In this document: in pieces, positions 1-6,905 of the stretch
Position numbering within the stretch: the first letter of the stretch is position 1
How the letters are laid out: the number at the start of each line of letters is the position of its first letter
Assembly (NCBI GenBank): GCA_016873805.1
Contig: VGVZ01000007.1
Coordinates: 1 to 64,000, forward strand
Direction of reading: 5' to 3'
Length of the DNA: 64,000 bases
Source of the DNA: Ignavibacteria bacterium
GTDB lineage: Bacteria > Bacteroidota > Ignavibacteria > UBA10030
The notes under the pieces: model-generated
Told to the model about the DNA's origin: nothing
The model's input: the letters and a program-made list of their open reading frames with translations, nothing else
The model's database searches: none
Position numbers and translations under genes: made by a program

Positions 1-6
1 CCCCAA

Positions 7-103
7 GTTTCAATCCACGCGCCCGCGTGGGGCGCGACTAACAGTAACCATCACTTAGCTCCTCACTATTTGTTTCAATCCACGCGCCCGCGTGGGGCGC
101 GAC
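7..103 (-). CRISPR. Type I-C CRISPR array (two repeats, cut by window edge)
   Basis: Two identical 32-bp repeats lie at 7-38 and 72-103, separated by a 33-bp spacer (39-71). On the minus strand the repeat begins GTCGCGCCCCAC and ends GGATTGAAAC, the classic type I-C form with a short internal palindrome. The array lies directly downstream of cas2 on the same strand, so the leader-proximal repeat is 72-103 and the array continues beyond the left edge. The newest spacer is therefore 39-71. Total spacer number cannot be seen. Confidence 0.96.
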
Positions 104-265
104 TGCGGCTACTACTTCAATCGACGAATCAATGCTTTCTCAAGTATCAAACGCTTGGCCATACCAGTAGGAGGATGCAATACTCGCATGTCGTCGATTT
201 CGCCTGTTTCACGTCATTCTTCGAACGCTAACCCCCCAGCATTTCCATGTATGCTCCAATTAGCG
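104..265 (-). promoter_or_regulatory. Putative CRISPR leader
   Basis: This 162-bp stretch separates the cas2 stop codon from the first repeat, and no convincing gene is seen in it. By position it should hold the leader with the pre-crRNA promoter and the sequences recognised during spacer integration. I cannot point to a confident promoter box, so the call rests on position and on the repeat orientation, not on a motif. Confidence 0.6.
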
Positions 266-556
266 CTAAAGGATCATCGGGGCCTCAATATCTCGAATGG
301 ATCCCTTTCCATGGTGCTCGACCCTTCTCTTCCAATTTGAGCCGAGAAAATAGAAGCGAAGACTGTCTTCCTCTCTGTTGTACATTGAAAGCAGCCGGTC
401 TTTCAGGATTTCCCACTGGGCCGGATCGACATTGCATTCGAAGACTGAATTCTGCACCCGCAGCCCGAAGTCGAGACAGATCTCCGATATTTTCCTCAAT
501 CGATTTACACCGCTGGGTGTTTTCGTCGAAACATCGTAGCTCACCAAAACCATCAT
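266..556 (-). CDS. cas2: CRISPR-associated endonuclease Cas2 (type I-C)
   Basis: A 96-residue protein with the Cas2 ferredoxin-like start MMVLVSYDVS; the conserved Asp is residue 8. The segment QNSVFEC on the next strand is typical of the family. Cas2 dimers bridge two Cas1 dimers in the spacer-integration complex. The frame is open upstream to 679, but that extension overlaps cas1 and translates a palindrome (578-625), so one of the tandem ATGs at 556 or 553 is the sensible start. The length matches the family. The gene is last in the cas operon, 67 bp after cas1 and just before the array. It lacks the usual tight coupling to cas1 because the palindrome occupies the junction. Confidence 0.93.
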   Translation of the reverse strand: MMVLVSYDVSTKTPSGVNRLRKISEICLDFGLRVQNSVFECNVDPAQWEILKDRLLSMYNREEDSLRFYFLGSNWKRRVEHHGKGSIRDIEAPMIL

Positions 557-577
557 GATGTCATACTCCGCATGGCT

Positions 578-625
578 GAAGGTTTCTTTCCGCGCGTTGC
601 AGTCTTGATGAAGGAAACCTTCATC
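578..625. repeat. Palindromic element in the cas1-cas2 junction
   Basis: The plus strand reads GAAGGTTTCTTTC at 578-590 and GATGAAGGAAACCTTCATC at 607-625, inverted copies around a 16-nt loop. The right arm is itself a palindrome. The same arms recur at 13100-13143 and 13254-13299, and the core recurs at 9411-9458 and 26613-26625. The element overlaps the cas1 stop codon (624-626) and fills most of the cas1-cas2 spacer, so the mRNA could fold a hairpin between the two coding regions. Confidence 0.75.
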
Positions 626-1652
626 ACTTGAGATAGAAGGGCGGATACACAGGAATATCTCCTCGAATATGCCGCGCAAGCAATTGCGACTGAATATGGG
701 GAAGCAATCCGATTGTCATCTTTTCTCCAAGAAACGGATGAGTAATCTCCTCCTGCTTCCGCTTCTGATATGCGGTGATGACCGTCTTGCGCGCATCATC
801 AGACATCCGCACCTCACCTGACTCGCGAATCTCGAAGTCCTTCCTTGCAACCTGCTTCAAGTTTATCAGATTAAGCATGATTCGATCACCCAGGTACGGT
901 CGAAATTCTTCCATCATGTCGAGAGCAAGACTCGGCCTGCCGGGTCTCAAACGATGAAGGAATCCTACCTGAGGATCCAGGCCCACAGCTTCCAGTGCCG
1001 ATCTAACGTCGTTTGTGAGCAGCGCGTAGAGAAACGACAAGAGGGCATTGGCAGGATCAAGAGGAGGTCGGCGAGTCCGTTTTGTGAAAGCAAAGTCCTC
1101 CTTTTGGGCCGTCATGAGCGATCCAAGAACCCCGAAGTACTCGCCTGCGCATTCTCCCTCGTGCCCTCGAAGTTCATCCAATCTCTGGGCACGTTCGATA
1201 TCGGTCAATCTGCTTCCCAGAATATCTGCTGTTGCGATCAAAGCATCCGTGCACTCATCTGGGTGATTTCTTTGATGGCGCAAGAGGAGGCCGCGGCAAT
1301 TTGCTACCTTTGCCGCAATGATAGGCCGTGCAATGGCGAGAGACTGAAGCTCATTGTCGGAGATTGCGTATTGCGCCTTTCGAAGGAGAACGTTTCCCTG
1401 TTGCGCACCCTGTACACGGGCCAGGAACCTGCCGTTCTCTGAAAAGTAGCTCACACCGACGTTATTCTCCGCGCAGAAGGCCATCAACTGCGGGGTCAGA
1501 GGCTTGAACCCGAAGCAGACGATGTTCTCGATGGAGTGAATCGGCGCCTGAAAAACCTTTGACCCGTTGACTTCTACGACGAAGGTTTCGCGTTCTTTGC
1601 GGACGTAGGCATCGTCCGAGGTGATGTAGAGGGTGTTCAGGTGCTTTTTCAT
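624..1652 (-). CDS. cas1: CRISPR-associated endonuclease Cas1 (type I-C)
   Basis: A 342-residue protein, the normal length for I-C Cas1. It is the metal-dependent integrase that inserts protospacers at the leader-repeat junction together with Cas2. The sequence shows the N-terminal beta domain (about 1-85, starting KKHLNTLYITSDDAYV) and the helical catalytic domain with LRGHEGECAGEYFGVL (likely catalytic Glu165), GFLHRLRPGRPSLALD (His233, Asp245) and nearby acidic residues 248-249. Its ATG overlaps the cas4 stop by 4 bp (ATGA), so the two are translationally coupled. That fits the known Cas4-Cas1 cooperation in PAM-directed spacer processing. The 3' end is touched by a palindrome that also covers the stop codon. 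Confidence 0.96.
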   Translation of the reverse strand: MKKHLNTLYITSDDAYVRKERETFVVEVNGSKVFQAPIHSIENIVCFGFKPLTPQLMAFCAENNVGVSYFSENGRFLARVQGAQQGNVLLRKAQYAISDNELQSLAIARPIIAAKVANCRGLLLRHQRNHPDECTDALIATADILGSRLTDIERAQRLDELRGHEGECAGEYFGVLGSLMTAQKEDFAFTKRTRRPPLDPANALLSFLYALLTNDVRSALEAVGLDPQVGFLHRLRPGRPSLALDMMEEFRPYLGDRIMLNLINLKQVARKDFEIRESGEVRMSDDARKTVITAYQKRKQEEITHPFLGEKMTIGLLPHIQSQLLARHIRGDIPVYPPFYLK

Positions 1653-2332
1653 GTCAGATACAAGTCGTTCATGTACTGGTGCAGTCTGCGCTCGTTCATC
1701 CCTTTTGGTTGACAGACATCATAGAGCGAGCATCGCTTGCACTTCTGAAGGTATTGCGAAAAGGTGACTTTGTATTGTTGAATCAGTTCAGGGACCGCAG
1801 GAACGTGTTTCCTCGAAACCAGCGCGTGCACTGCGGCGATGATCGTTTCGGTTTGATTTCTCAGTTCTTCGTCCAATTCAACCCAGTGCCTCCGCCGGAT
1901 ACGGCCATAGAAAAATGCTCCTCGTGTTATCGTTGTGTTGAGCATTTCTTCCAAACAAAGTGCCTGCGCACAAAGCTGAACTTTGTCGCTGATGTCTTCT
2001 TTCGGCTGGCCGACTTTGAATTCTACGGGAACAATCCGAGGTGATTGTCCTCCCTCGTTCGGTTTGCAAAATTCAACCACATCACAACGGCCGACTATGC
2101 CGAGACGGTATGAGTGAATACGCAAGCCACGCACGCTCTTGACCGCGCCGCGCGTTTCGTAGGTGTCTGTTTCGACCTTCTCGTGAAGAATATCGCCGCG
2201 AACAGTGAAGAGATTTTCGCGCCACACATCCTCGACGTGGATCAGTGCGCACTGCCGCGGGCAAAAAACATAGTGCTGGAGGGCGCTCAGTTGGATAAAC
2301 TCTTCTTCAGAGTGCATAGGTGCTACTTTCAT
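1649..2332 (-). CDS. cas4: CRISPR-associated exonuclease Cas4
   Basis: A 227-residue RecB-family nuclease with an iron-sulfur cluster. Four cluster cysteines are visible: Cys24 (in CPRQC) and Cys198, Cys201 and Cys207 (CKRCSLYDVC). The nuclease core shows GRCDVVEF (Asp84) and VEFKVG (Glu104, Lys106). In type I-C systems Cas4 trims prespacers and selects the PAM end while bound to Cas1. The start at 2332 overlaps the stop of the upstream Bro-N gene in an ATGA arrangement, and the stop overlaps the cas1 start in the same way. An alternative ATG at 2317 would remove five residues. The coupling to a non-cas gene is unusual. Confidence 0.94.
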   Translation of the reverse strand: MKVAPMHSEEEFIQLSALQHYVFCPRQCALIHVEDVWRENLFTVRGDILHEKVETDTYETRGAVKSVRGLRIHSYRLGIVGRCDVVEFCKPNEGGQSPRIVPVEFKVGQPKEDISDKVQLCAQALCLEEMLNTTITRGAFFYGRIRRRHWVELDEELRNQTETIIAAVHALVSRKHVPAVPELIQQYKVTFSQYLQKCKRCSLYDVCQPKGMNERRLHQYMNDLYLT

Positions 2333-3162
2333 TTCCGAAGTTGTCGTACCTTTTTCTCCGTGAGGGCTTTGTAGTTCTGACTTGTTACGACCTTCCTGCC
2401 CGACTTTTTCTCAAGGTCCTTTCGTGCATTTCCCGCTACGGCGCCCCCGTCGATCGCCGCTCGCTCGTTTTCAGGAAAGCCCTGTGCATCTTTCTTCCGG
2501 GCGATTTCGGTCGTAGCCGCCTCACCCAGCATCGTGAAAATGAGCTCAAGGTCCGTCATATGGTCGCGGAGATTTTCCTGCGATTTTTTGAGGCCCTTGA
2601 GGTTCTTGTGTTCTGCCGGTGTGAGGTCGAAGGTTGCTTTGCTAATCTCCGCGGTAAGGATCGCATATTCTTTTCCTTGTTTGACGCCCCTTTTTTCCCA
2701 CTCATTTGTCAACTCGTCGCGGATGGCGATGCCGCGCATACGTTTCTCGATCCATTCATCGCTGTAGCCCTTGGCTTTGTAGATTTGGCGGATACGCGTT
2801 TGTGCAAGTTCAGGATTTTCAATTTCCTCAAGCCGCTCATTTCCGACTTGCGCCAGCCATCGTTTGAACGGTTCGGCTTTAGGAGAGGGGACAGATTGGA
2901 TGATTCTCAAGAGCCCCTGTGCATTGGCACAGCTCATCCTTTGTGTGCCTCCCGGCGTTTCTACTGCAAGGGTAGGTACAATTTGTACCCACCCTTTGGC
3001 GAGCTCCGGGTCGCGCTGTTTCATGCGTTTGACGTACTGCTTTGGATCGCTGCTATCCGTTAGAGCGGCAACGACATCCTCGACCACAAAGTATCGCTTC
3101 TGGTCCGCTTCGTTCCACACAGAGCGGATTTGCTTTTTCTCAAAGAGTTTGATGTTTGCCAC
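2329..3162 (-). CDS. Bro-N domain (phage antirepressor-like) protein inside the cas operon
   Basis: A 277-residue protein. Its N-terminal ~110 residues match the Bro-N fold: an opening segment with KKQIRSVWNEADQKRYFVVE, then DVVAALTDSSDPKQYVKRMK and the signature SPKAEPFKRWLAQVGNERL. The C-terminal half (RKELTDEW-type helices, then GLKKSQENLRDHMTDLEL) resembles the longer chromosomal Bro-N proteins of Bacteroidota. Bro-N is a DNA-binding domain known from phage antirepressors and baculovirus BRO proteins. Translation starts at a GTG at 3162 with a strong AAAGGAGT site just upstream. The gene lies between cas7 and cas4, with a 197-bp gap on the cas7 side and a 4-bp overlap with cas4. It is not a known Cas component. 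A regulatory role or a phage-derived insertion are both possible. Confidence 0.85.
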   Translation of the reverse strand: MANIKLFEKKQIRSVWNEADQKRYFVVEDVVAALTDSSDPKQYVKRMKQRDPELAKGWVQIVPTLAVETPGGTQRMSCANAQGLLRIIQSVPSPKAEPFKRWLAQVGNERLEEIENPELAQTRIRQIYKAKGYSDEWIEKRMRGIAIRDELTNEWEKRGVKQGKEYAILTAEISKATFDLTPAEHKNLKGLKKSQENLRDHMTDLELIFTMLGEAATTEIARKKDAQGFPENERAAIDGGAVAGNARKDLEKKSGRKVVTSQNYKALTEKKVRQLRK

Positions 3163-3291
3163 GGTTACTCCTTTTAAGCGTTTGTGTATTGGCGGAGTTC
3201 ATACCTGCAACAAGTGCTGCATACTCCCGGAGAGTGCTTTTCGCTATCGCTGCCATCGTTCGGTCATGTGCATTCCATTGTTTGGCGATAA

Positions 3292-3314
3292 TTCTCTAAC
3301 GACCTGTTAGAGAA
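3292..3314. promoter_or_regulatory. Perfect 9-bp palindrome between cas7 and the Bro-N gene
   Basis: TTCTCTAAC (3292-3300) and GTTAGAGAA (3306-3314) form a perfect inverted repeat around a 5-nt loop. It lies 130 bp upstream of the Bro-N GTG, in the 197-bp gap that follows cas7. A second small hairpin, CCGTCG-AGCA-CGACGG, lies at 3331-3346. Neither is followed by a T-run on the minus strand, so an operator is at least as likely as a terminator. The role is inferred from position only. Confidence 0.4.
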
Positions 3315-3359
3315 ATAACCACGTTACTCGCCGTCGAGCACGACGGGGTGTTTTGACCA

Positions 3360-4310
3360 TCAAAGTTTCTCTATTACCGTGACTCCTTTTGGCATACTTG
3401 ATTGCGCAGGAACGGTGACTTCGTAATCACTCCAAGCTCGAGGAGGGTGATTCTCACCCTTTTCCTCATTCTTTCTTCTCTCCACTTTCACCCTTTCAAA
3501 CAATTCTCCAGCCCGTGCGTTACCAAGATGGCTATCGTGCTTAAACACGATGAGTTTGCGTGGATTCATTTCGCCTCGTGCAGCCGAGCGATCGTGTTCA
3601 AAGGCATTGACCAACGCTTCCCAGAGCAAGTTTAGATCATCTTCTGAGAAACGAGTCTTGGCAGCATCGACCGCAGAGATAAACCCGTGCATTTGATAGA
3701 GACCGTAAGGGACAGTTGATTTGCGGCCGAATGTCGACGGAAACTCCATCTTCTCTTTAAGATCCTCAAATTTTTTCTCATCAGTTATTACACAACGGGT
3801 AATCTGATGATCGGCTTGATAAATCCTGTCGATTGAACGACCGAAGGTAAACTGAACAGGACCACGTACCGTTCCAGCTCCTTTCGTCTTCTTAGTTTTA
3901 GCTTTACCAGCCTTCTTTTCTCCCTCACCTTCTTCTCCACCTTCGGCAGCAGTTTCTGTTCCTGTGGAGAGAACAGCACCAAAAGTGCGAATGTCATAGT
4001 ACTTCTCTAAGAGGTTTTTCTTCTTTTCCTGTAGCGAATCCCCAGACTTCTCTATCTCCTTGTTGAGGTATGGGTACTCTTCGTCGACGCTGCGTTGACG
4101 AATGAATACACCGTACCCTGAGACATCTTTCTTCACGGCTTGCACGTAGTTTCTGATCTTCCGCTTGATGCAAACGTCGGTGACCAGTCCCTGTTGACTT
4201 TCCGCATCAACACGTGGGAGGTTATCCTGATCGGGATCGCCGTTGGGGTTTCCGTCTTTCACGTCAAACAAGAAGACGAAATCGTATCGATTTTTGATTG
4301 AATTAGGCAT
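3360..4310 (-). CDS. cas7: Type I-C Cascade backbone protein Cas7 (Csd2)
   Basis: A 316-residue Csd2/Csh2 family RAMP protein. The opening segment YDFVFLFDVKDGNPNGDPD is the hallmark N-terminus of the family; Cas7 polymerises along the crRNA spacer to form the Cascade backbone. GPVQFTFGRSIDRI in the middle and the C-terminal ending are also typical. A Lys/Glu/Gly-rich low-complexity loop precedes that central motif (about residues 130-150 of this start). The frame is open to 4382, but the ATG at 4310 has an AAAGGAGTAAT site immediately upstream, which fixes the start. It begins 25 nt after the cas8c/cas11c stop. Confidence 0.95.
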   Translation of the reverse strand: MPNSIKNRYDFVFLFDVKDGNPNGDPDQDNLPRVDAESQQGLVTDVCIKRKIRNYVQAVKKDVSGYGVFIRQRSVDEEYPYLNKEIEKSGDSLQEKKKNLLEKYYDIRTFGAVLSTGTETAAEGGEEGEGEKKAGKAKTKKTKGAGTVRGPVQFTFGRSIDRIYQADHQITRCVITDEKKFEDLKEKMEFPSTFGRKSTVPYGLYQMHGFISAVDAAKTRFSEDDLNLLWEALVNAFEHDRSAARGEMNPRKLIVFKHDSHLGNARAGELFERVKVERRKNEEKGENHPPRAWSDYEVTVPAQSSMPKGVTVIEKL

Positions 4311-4335
4311 ACGTATTACTCCTTTCTGTTTTGAG

Positions 4336-4701
4336 TTATTTGCTGAATTCTTTTTGTCGTTGATGATAATAACCAATGGCAAAACTGGCCTGATCTTCCA
4401 ATGTGAAGACAGCAGGAAATCTCGTGCCTCCGACTTTAGCCATCAGTTCTTGCAAACTTTTGTCGAGATTGACAAAGAGACCGTAGTTTTCGCCCCTTAT
4501 CTTCGACAAATGGTGTTGTGCAAGCTTACACAATCTCGCAAATGCTGTCGAGGGTGTAGTCGAAGCTGATGAGAAGAAACGTTGTCGGATGGGTGCGTTT
4601 ATATTGCTTCCCATAGCGAAGTACTGGATTGACTCCAGCACAGCAAAGATTTGCCCACAGACGTAGGCAACGTTTTGATCTGAACCATTTTGGTCAGGCA
4701 T
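4336..4701 (-). CDS. cas11c: Cas11c small subunit from an internal start within cas8c
   Basis: An in-frame ATG at 4701 inside cas8c is preceded by AAGAAAGGAGT with ideal spacing, as strong as the sites of the cas7 and Bro-N genes. The product would be 121 residues (starting MPDQNGSDQN) and shares its stop with cas8c. In type I-C systems Cas11c is known to be translated from an internal site in cas8c, giving small-subunit copies that stabilise the Cascade belly. The position, frame and strength of this site match that arrangement closely. The helical C-terminal sequence, with LARLCKLAQHHLSKI-like segments, also fits a small subunit. Direct proof would need protein data. Confidence 0.82.
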   Translation of the reverse strand: MPDQNGSDQNVAYVCGQIFAVLESIQYFAMGSNINAPIRQRFFSSASTTPSTAFARLCKLAQHHLSKIRGENYGLFVNLDKSLQELMAKVGGTRFPAVFTLEDQASFAIGYYHQRQKEFSK

Positions 4702-6150
4702 AGATTGACTCCTTTCTTGAAAGTTATTTTTACGTTTGAGATACAATTGTAAAAGAGCAATTCGTTCTGGAAGTTTTACTTCCCAAGGCGATCTTTTCTT
4801 ACCTTCTTCAGGCTTTGCAGATTGTTCCGCGCGAATGCGATTTAGTACCGCGTGGATCATCCAGAGTGGTGGTGAATACCCCATAACAGCACATTTCCAT
4901 AGGACGGCTCCAATCCTCCCGTACTGAACTTCATTCGTGCTTTTGCTCTTCACGGAACGGACCAATTCCCAAAAACGTGGATAATGCTTCACCAGCTTTT
5001 CCTGATCTGAATCGTACCGCATAATTTCGATGTCAGTGAACCATTGCGCCAAATTAGCCCGAAGGTTTTCGAGACTGGTCTCGATCCAATCCCGCACGGC
5101 GATACGGGCAGCGGCGCCACTGAGTGTAATTGAGTAGAACTTCTCCGATTTAAGTTTCTGTGCTCGTGAAGCTTCTCCAGAATAGACAGAATCAAACAGT
5201 TTCTTAATCGCCTCTTCGTTGGGTTGATCCAAGAGAGCAAGATCGGAGGGGTCAAGTTTTTCTTGCAACCAGAAAACAAACTGAGTATCATCCGAAATAT
5301 CTTTCCTATTCTTATAATCTGGTTTCATCTTTCCTTTCTTCCCAGTTGGAGCCCAAGAACGGGGAGCCAACAGCCAATTCATTGCATCTACGTATGCCTT
5401 CGCACAATGAGTACAGATGAGTGAATTATCGTTCCCTTCCAAGCCGTACGAAGAGAAAGCCTTTCCTTCATAGGAGACGAGGTAGTTGCCAAGGGGATTT
5501 CGTGGAAGAATTCCGCTGATTGTTCCGTGAGTCGACAAGTTGCGAACTCGATAATCAGACCTTCCGCAAACAGAACACGACTCGCTTGAGTCGCCCTTTA
5601 GTTTCTTTTCGCTTTCTTCATATCGCTTCTTGATCTCTTTTATCAACTCTGGTGATGAATGAACCACTGTATCCTTACCGCCTTTTTGGCGAATGAGAAA
5701 AGAAAAGTTAGTTCCTGCCTTTAACTGTTTTGATTGAACTTTCGACTCAAATGCCTTGCGTGCTGCGTTCAATCCCTTCTCTTTGTTTTTCTCATAAAAG
5801 CTTATGACTTCTTTGATTCCTGGCACGTTATCGTACTCTTTTAGCTTCGTCAGATATGCATCCAAACATTTGTTTGAACGCTTGCCTCTCGGTAGACCAA
5901 GAACATATTTCGCATTGTCCAAGATCAGGCGAGCCAACACGTTACTCGTCCTTCCCTTGTTCTCCGTTCTTACCAAGTCTTCTGCTACAGCTCCTTTTTT
6001 CTCTGTGGGAATAATCTCAAGAAACCGACCGTCGGGAGCGATGCAAATGAAGGCATCCAGCCTTTCCTCGCACAGAGCGTCGTCGACAAGTGACTGGTCT
6101 TTTTTGTCTCTACGCACCTTCTGCGCAAGCGCAACAAGTTCCTGAATCAT
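4336..6150 (-). CDS. cas8c: Type I-C Cascade large subunit Cas8c (Csd1)
   Basis: A 604-residue Csd1-family protein of normal length. It recognises the PAM and anchors the crRNA 5' handle with Cas5. A zinc-ribbon-like pair of CxxC motifs is visible at about Cys192/Cys195 (CSVC) and Cys246/Cys249 (CTHC). The ATG at 6150 follows GGAGGAG at good spacing and overlaps the cas5 stop as ATGA. A GTG two codons upstream (6156) is also open but less well placed. The last 121 codons are also expected to be translated separately as Cas11c. The cas7 start follows after 25 nt. Confidence 0.94.
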   Translation of the reverse strand: MIQELVALAQKVRRDKKDQSLVDDALCEERLDAFICIAPDGRFLEIIPTEKKGAVAEDLVRTENKGRTSNVLARLILDNAKYVLGLPRGKRSNKCLDAYLTKLKEYDNVPGIKEVISFYEKNKEKGLNAARKAFESKVQSKQLKAGTNFSFLIRQKGGKDTVVHSSPELIKEIKKRYEESEKKLKGDSSESCSVCGRSDYRVRNLSTHGTISGILPRNPLGNYLVSYEGKAFSSYGLEGNDNSLICTHCAKAYVDAMNWLLAPRSWAPTGKKGKMKPDYKNRKDISDDTQFVFWLQEKLDPSDLALLDQPNEEAIKKLFDSVYSGEASRAQKLKSEKFYSITLSGAAARIAVRDWIETSLENLRANLAQWFTDIEIMRYDSDQEKLVKHYPRFWELVRSVKSKSTNEVQYGRIGAVLWKCAVMGYSPPLWMIHAVLNRIRAEQSAKPEEGKKRSPWEVKLPERIALLQLYLKRKNNFQERSQSMPDQNGSDQNVAYVCGQIFAVLESIQYFAMGSNINAPIRQRFFSSASTTPSTAFARLCKLAQHHLSKIRGENYGLFVNLDKSLQELMAKVGGTRFPAVFTLEDQASFAIGYYHQRQKEFSK

Positions 6151-6884
6151 TGGCACTCCTCCTCCGACGCTTCCTCGGCAAGATTGAATTCGTTAATGAG
6201 TTGCTTTGGATATTCGGCTATATGTCCTGGTAGATGATTGCTGGAAAGTATTTGCTCGTACTCTTTGGCACATTCCAACACACCTTGACGTACCGAGACA
6301 TCATAGAAGAACTTTGGCATCGGAACGCCTTCCTCATCGTACCACATATCGAGAAACATACTGCCAATGGGAATATCCTCGGCGATCGGCTCTTCGTACC
6401 CATCTGGCAAGGAAAACTCAGCGGCGAATTCCCTCGTCCCTAAATATGGTCTCCGCCAGCACTGACCAGAGCGTGCCCGTCGATTAAACATCTCTACATA
6501 TTTTCTTGTCGGATTTTTTACTGGTGATTTTGCTCCATGCACTGCCGCTTCAATGATGTAGGCAACATCTTTGAGGACAATGCTATTCCGCTGTGCACGA
6601 TACTTTGGTTTTCCTCGCACGTCTACTTCATCAACGAAGATAGGGTCGTCTCCTTGTTTTGAGTTTATCTCGTTACGCTTGAGAGAATAGAACTTCACGG
6701 GCTTTAGCACGAGAATGCGCTGCACGTGCCAAGTGAATTCTGGTTTCCAGAGAATGCAGTCTAAAGCGCCTCGTGCAGCAGAAGGCGTCATACAGGGATA
6801 CGTCATCCGCTCCACTTTTAAGTCAGGACGGGTGAAGCATGCAAACTCTCCCCACACTTTGAGTTGAACGGTGTTGTTATTCAT
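6147..6884 (-). CDS. cas5: Cas5c (Cas5d), crRNA-processing RAMP protein of type I-C
   Basis: A 245-residue protein with the Cas5d start (VQLKVWGEFACFTRPDLKVE, then TYPCMTPSAARGAL) and the C-terminal region MFNRRARSGQCWRRPYLGTREF. Type I-C lacks Cas6, and Cas5c cuts the pre-crRNA and caps the 5' handle. The ATG at 6884 follows AAAGGAAAAATT, and the gene begins 21 nt after cas3. By memory of the Bacillus halodurans enzyme (Tyr46, Lys116, His117), the equivalents here look like Leu45 (ILW in place of IYW) and Lys128-Tyr129 (RKYVEMF in place of KH). The catalytic set may therefore differ, but this alignment is by eye. Confidence 0.94.
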   Translation of the reverse strand: MNNNTVQLKVWGEFACFTRPDLKVERMTYPCMTPSAARGALDCILWKPEFTWHVQRILVLKPVKFYSLKRNEINSKQGDDPIFVDEVDVRGKPKYRAQRNSIVLKDVAYIIEAAVHGAKSPVKNPTRKYVEMFNRRARSGQCWRRPYLGTREFAAEFSLPDGYEEPIAEDIPIGSMFLDMWYDEEGVPMPKFFYDVSVRQGVLECAKEYEQILSSNHLPGHIAEYPKQLINEFNLAEEASEEECQ

Positions 6885-6905
6885 AATTTTTCCTTTCATT
6901 GATGG

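Noticed and set aside
557-679. Longer Cas2 with a 41-residue N-terminal extension
   Set aside because: The extension overlaps cas1 and translates the palindrome. Cas2 proteins start at the MMVLVSYDVS segment and are about 95 residues long.
3331-3346. CCGTCG-AGCA-CGACGG hairpin as the cas7 transcription terminator
   Set aside because: The T-rich side (GGGGTGTTTT) is on the plus strand, the wrong orientation for the minus-strand cas transcript.
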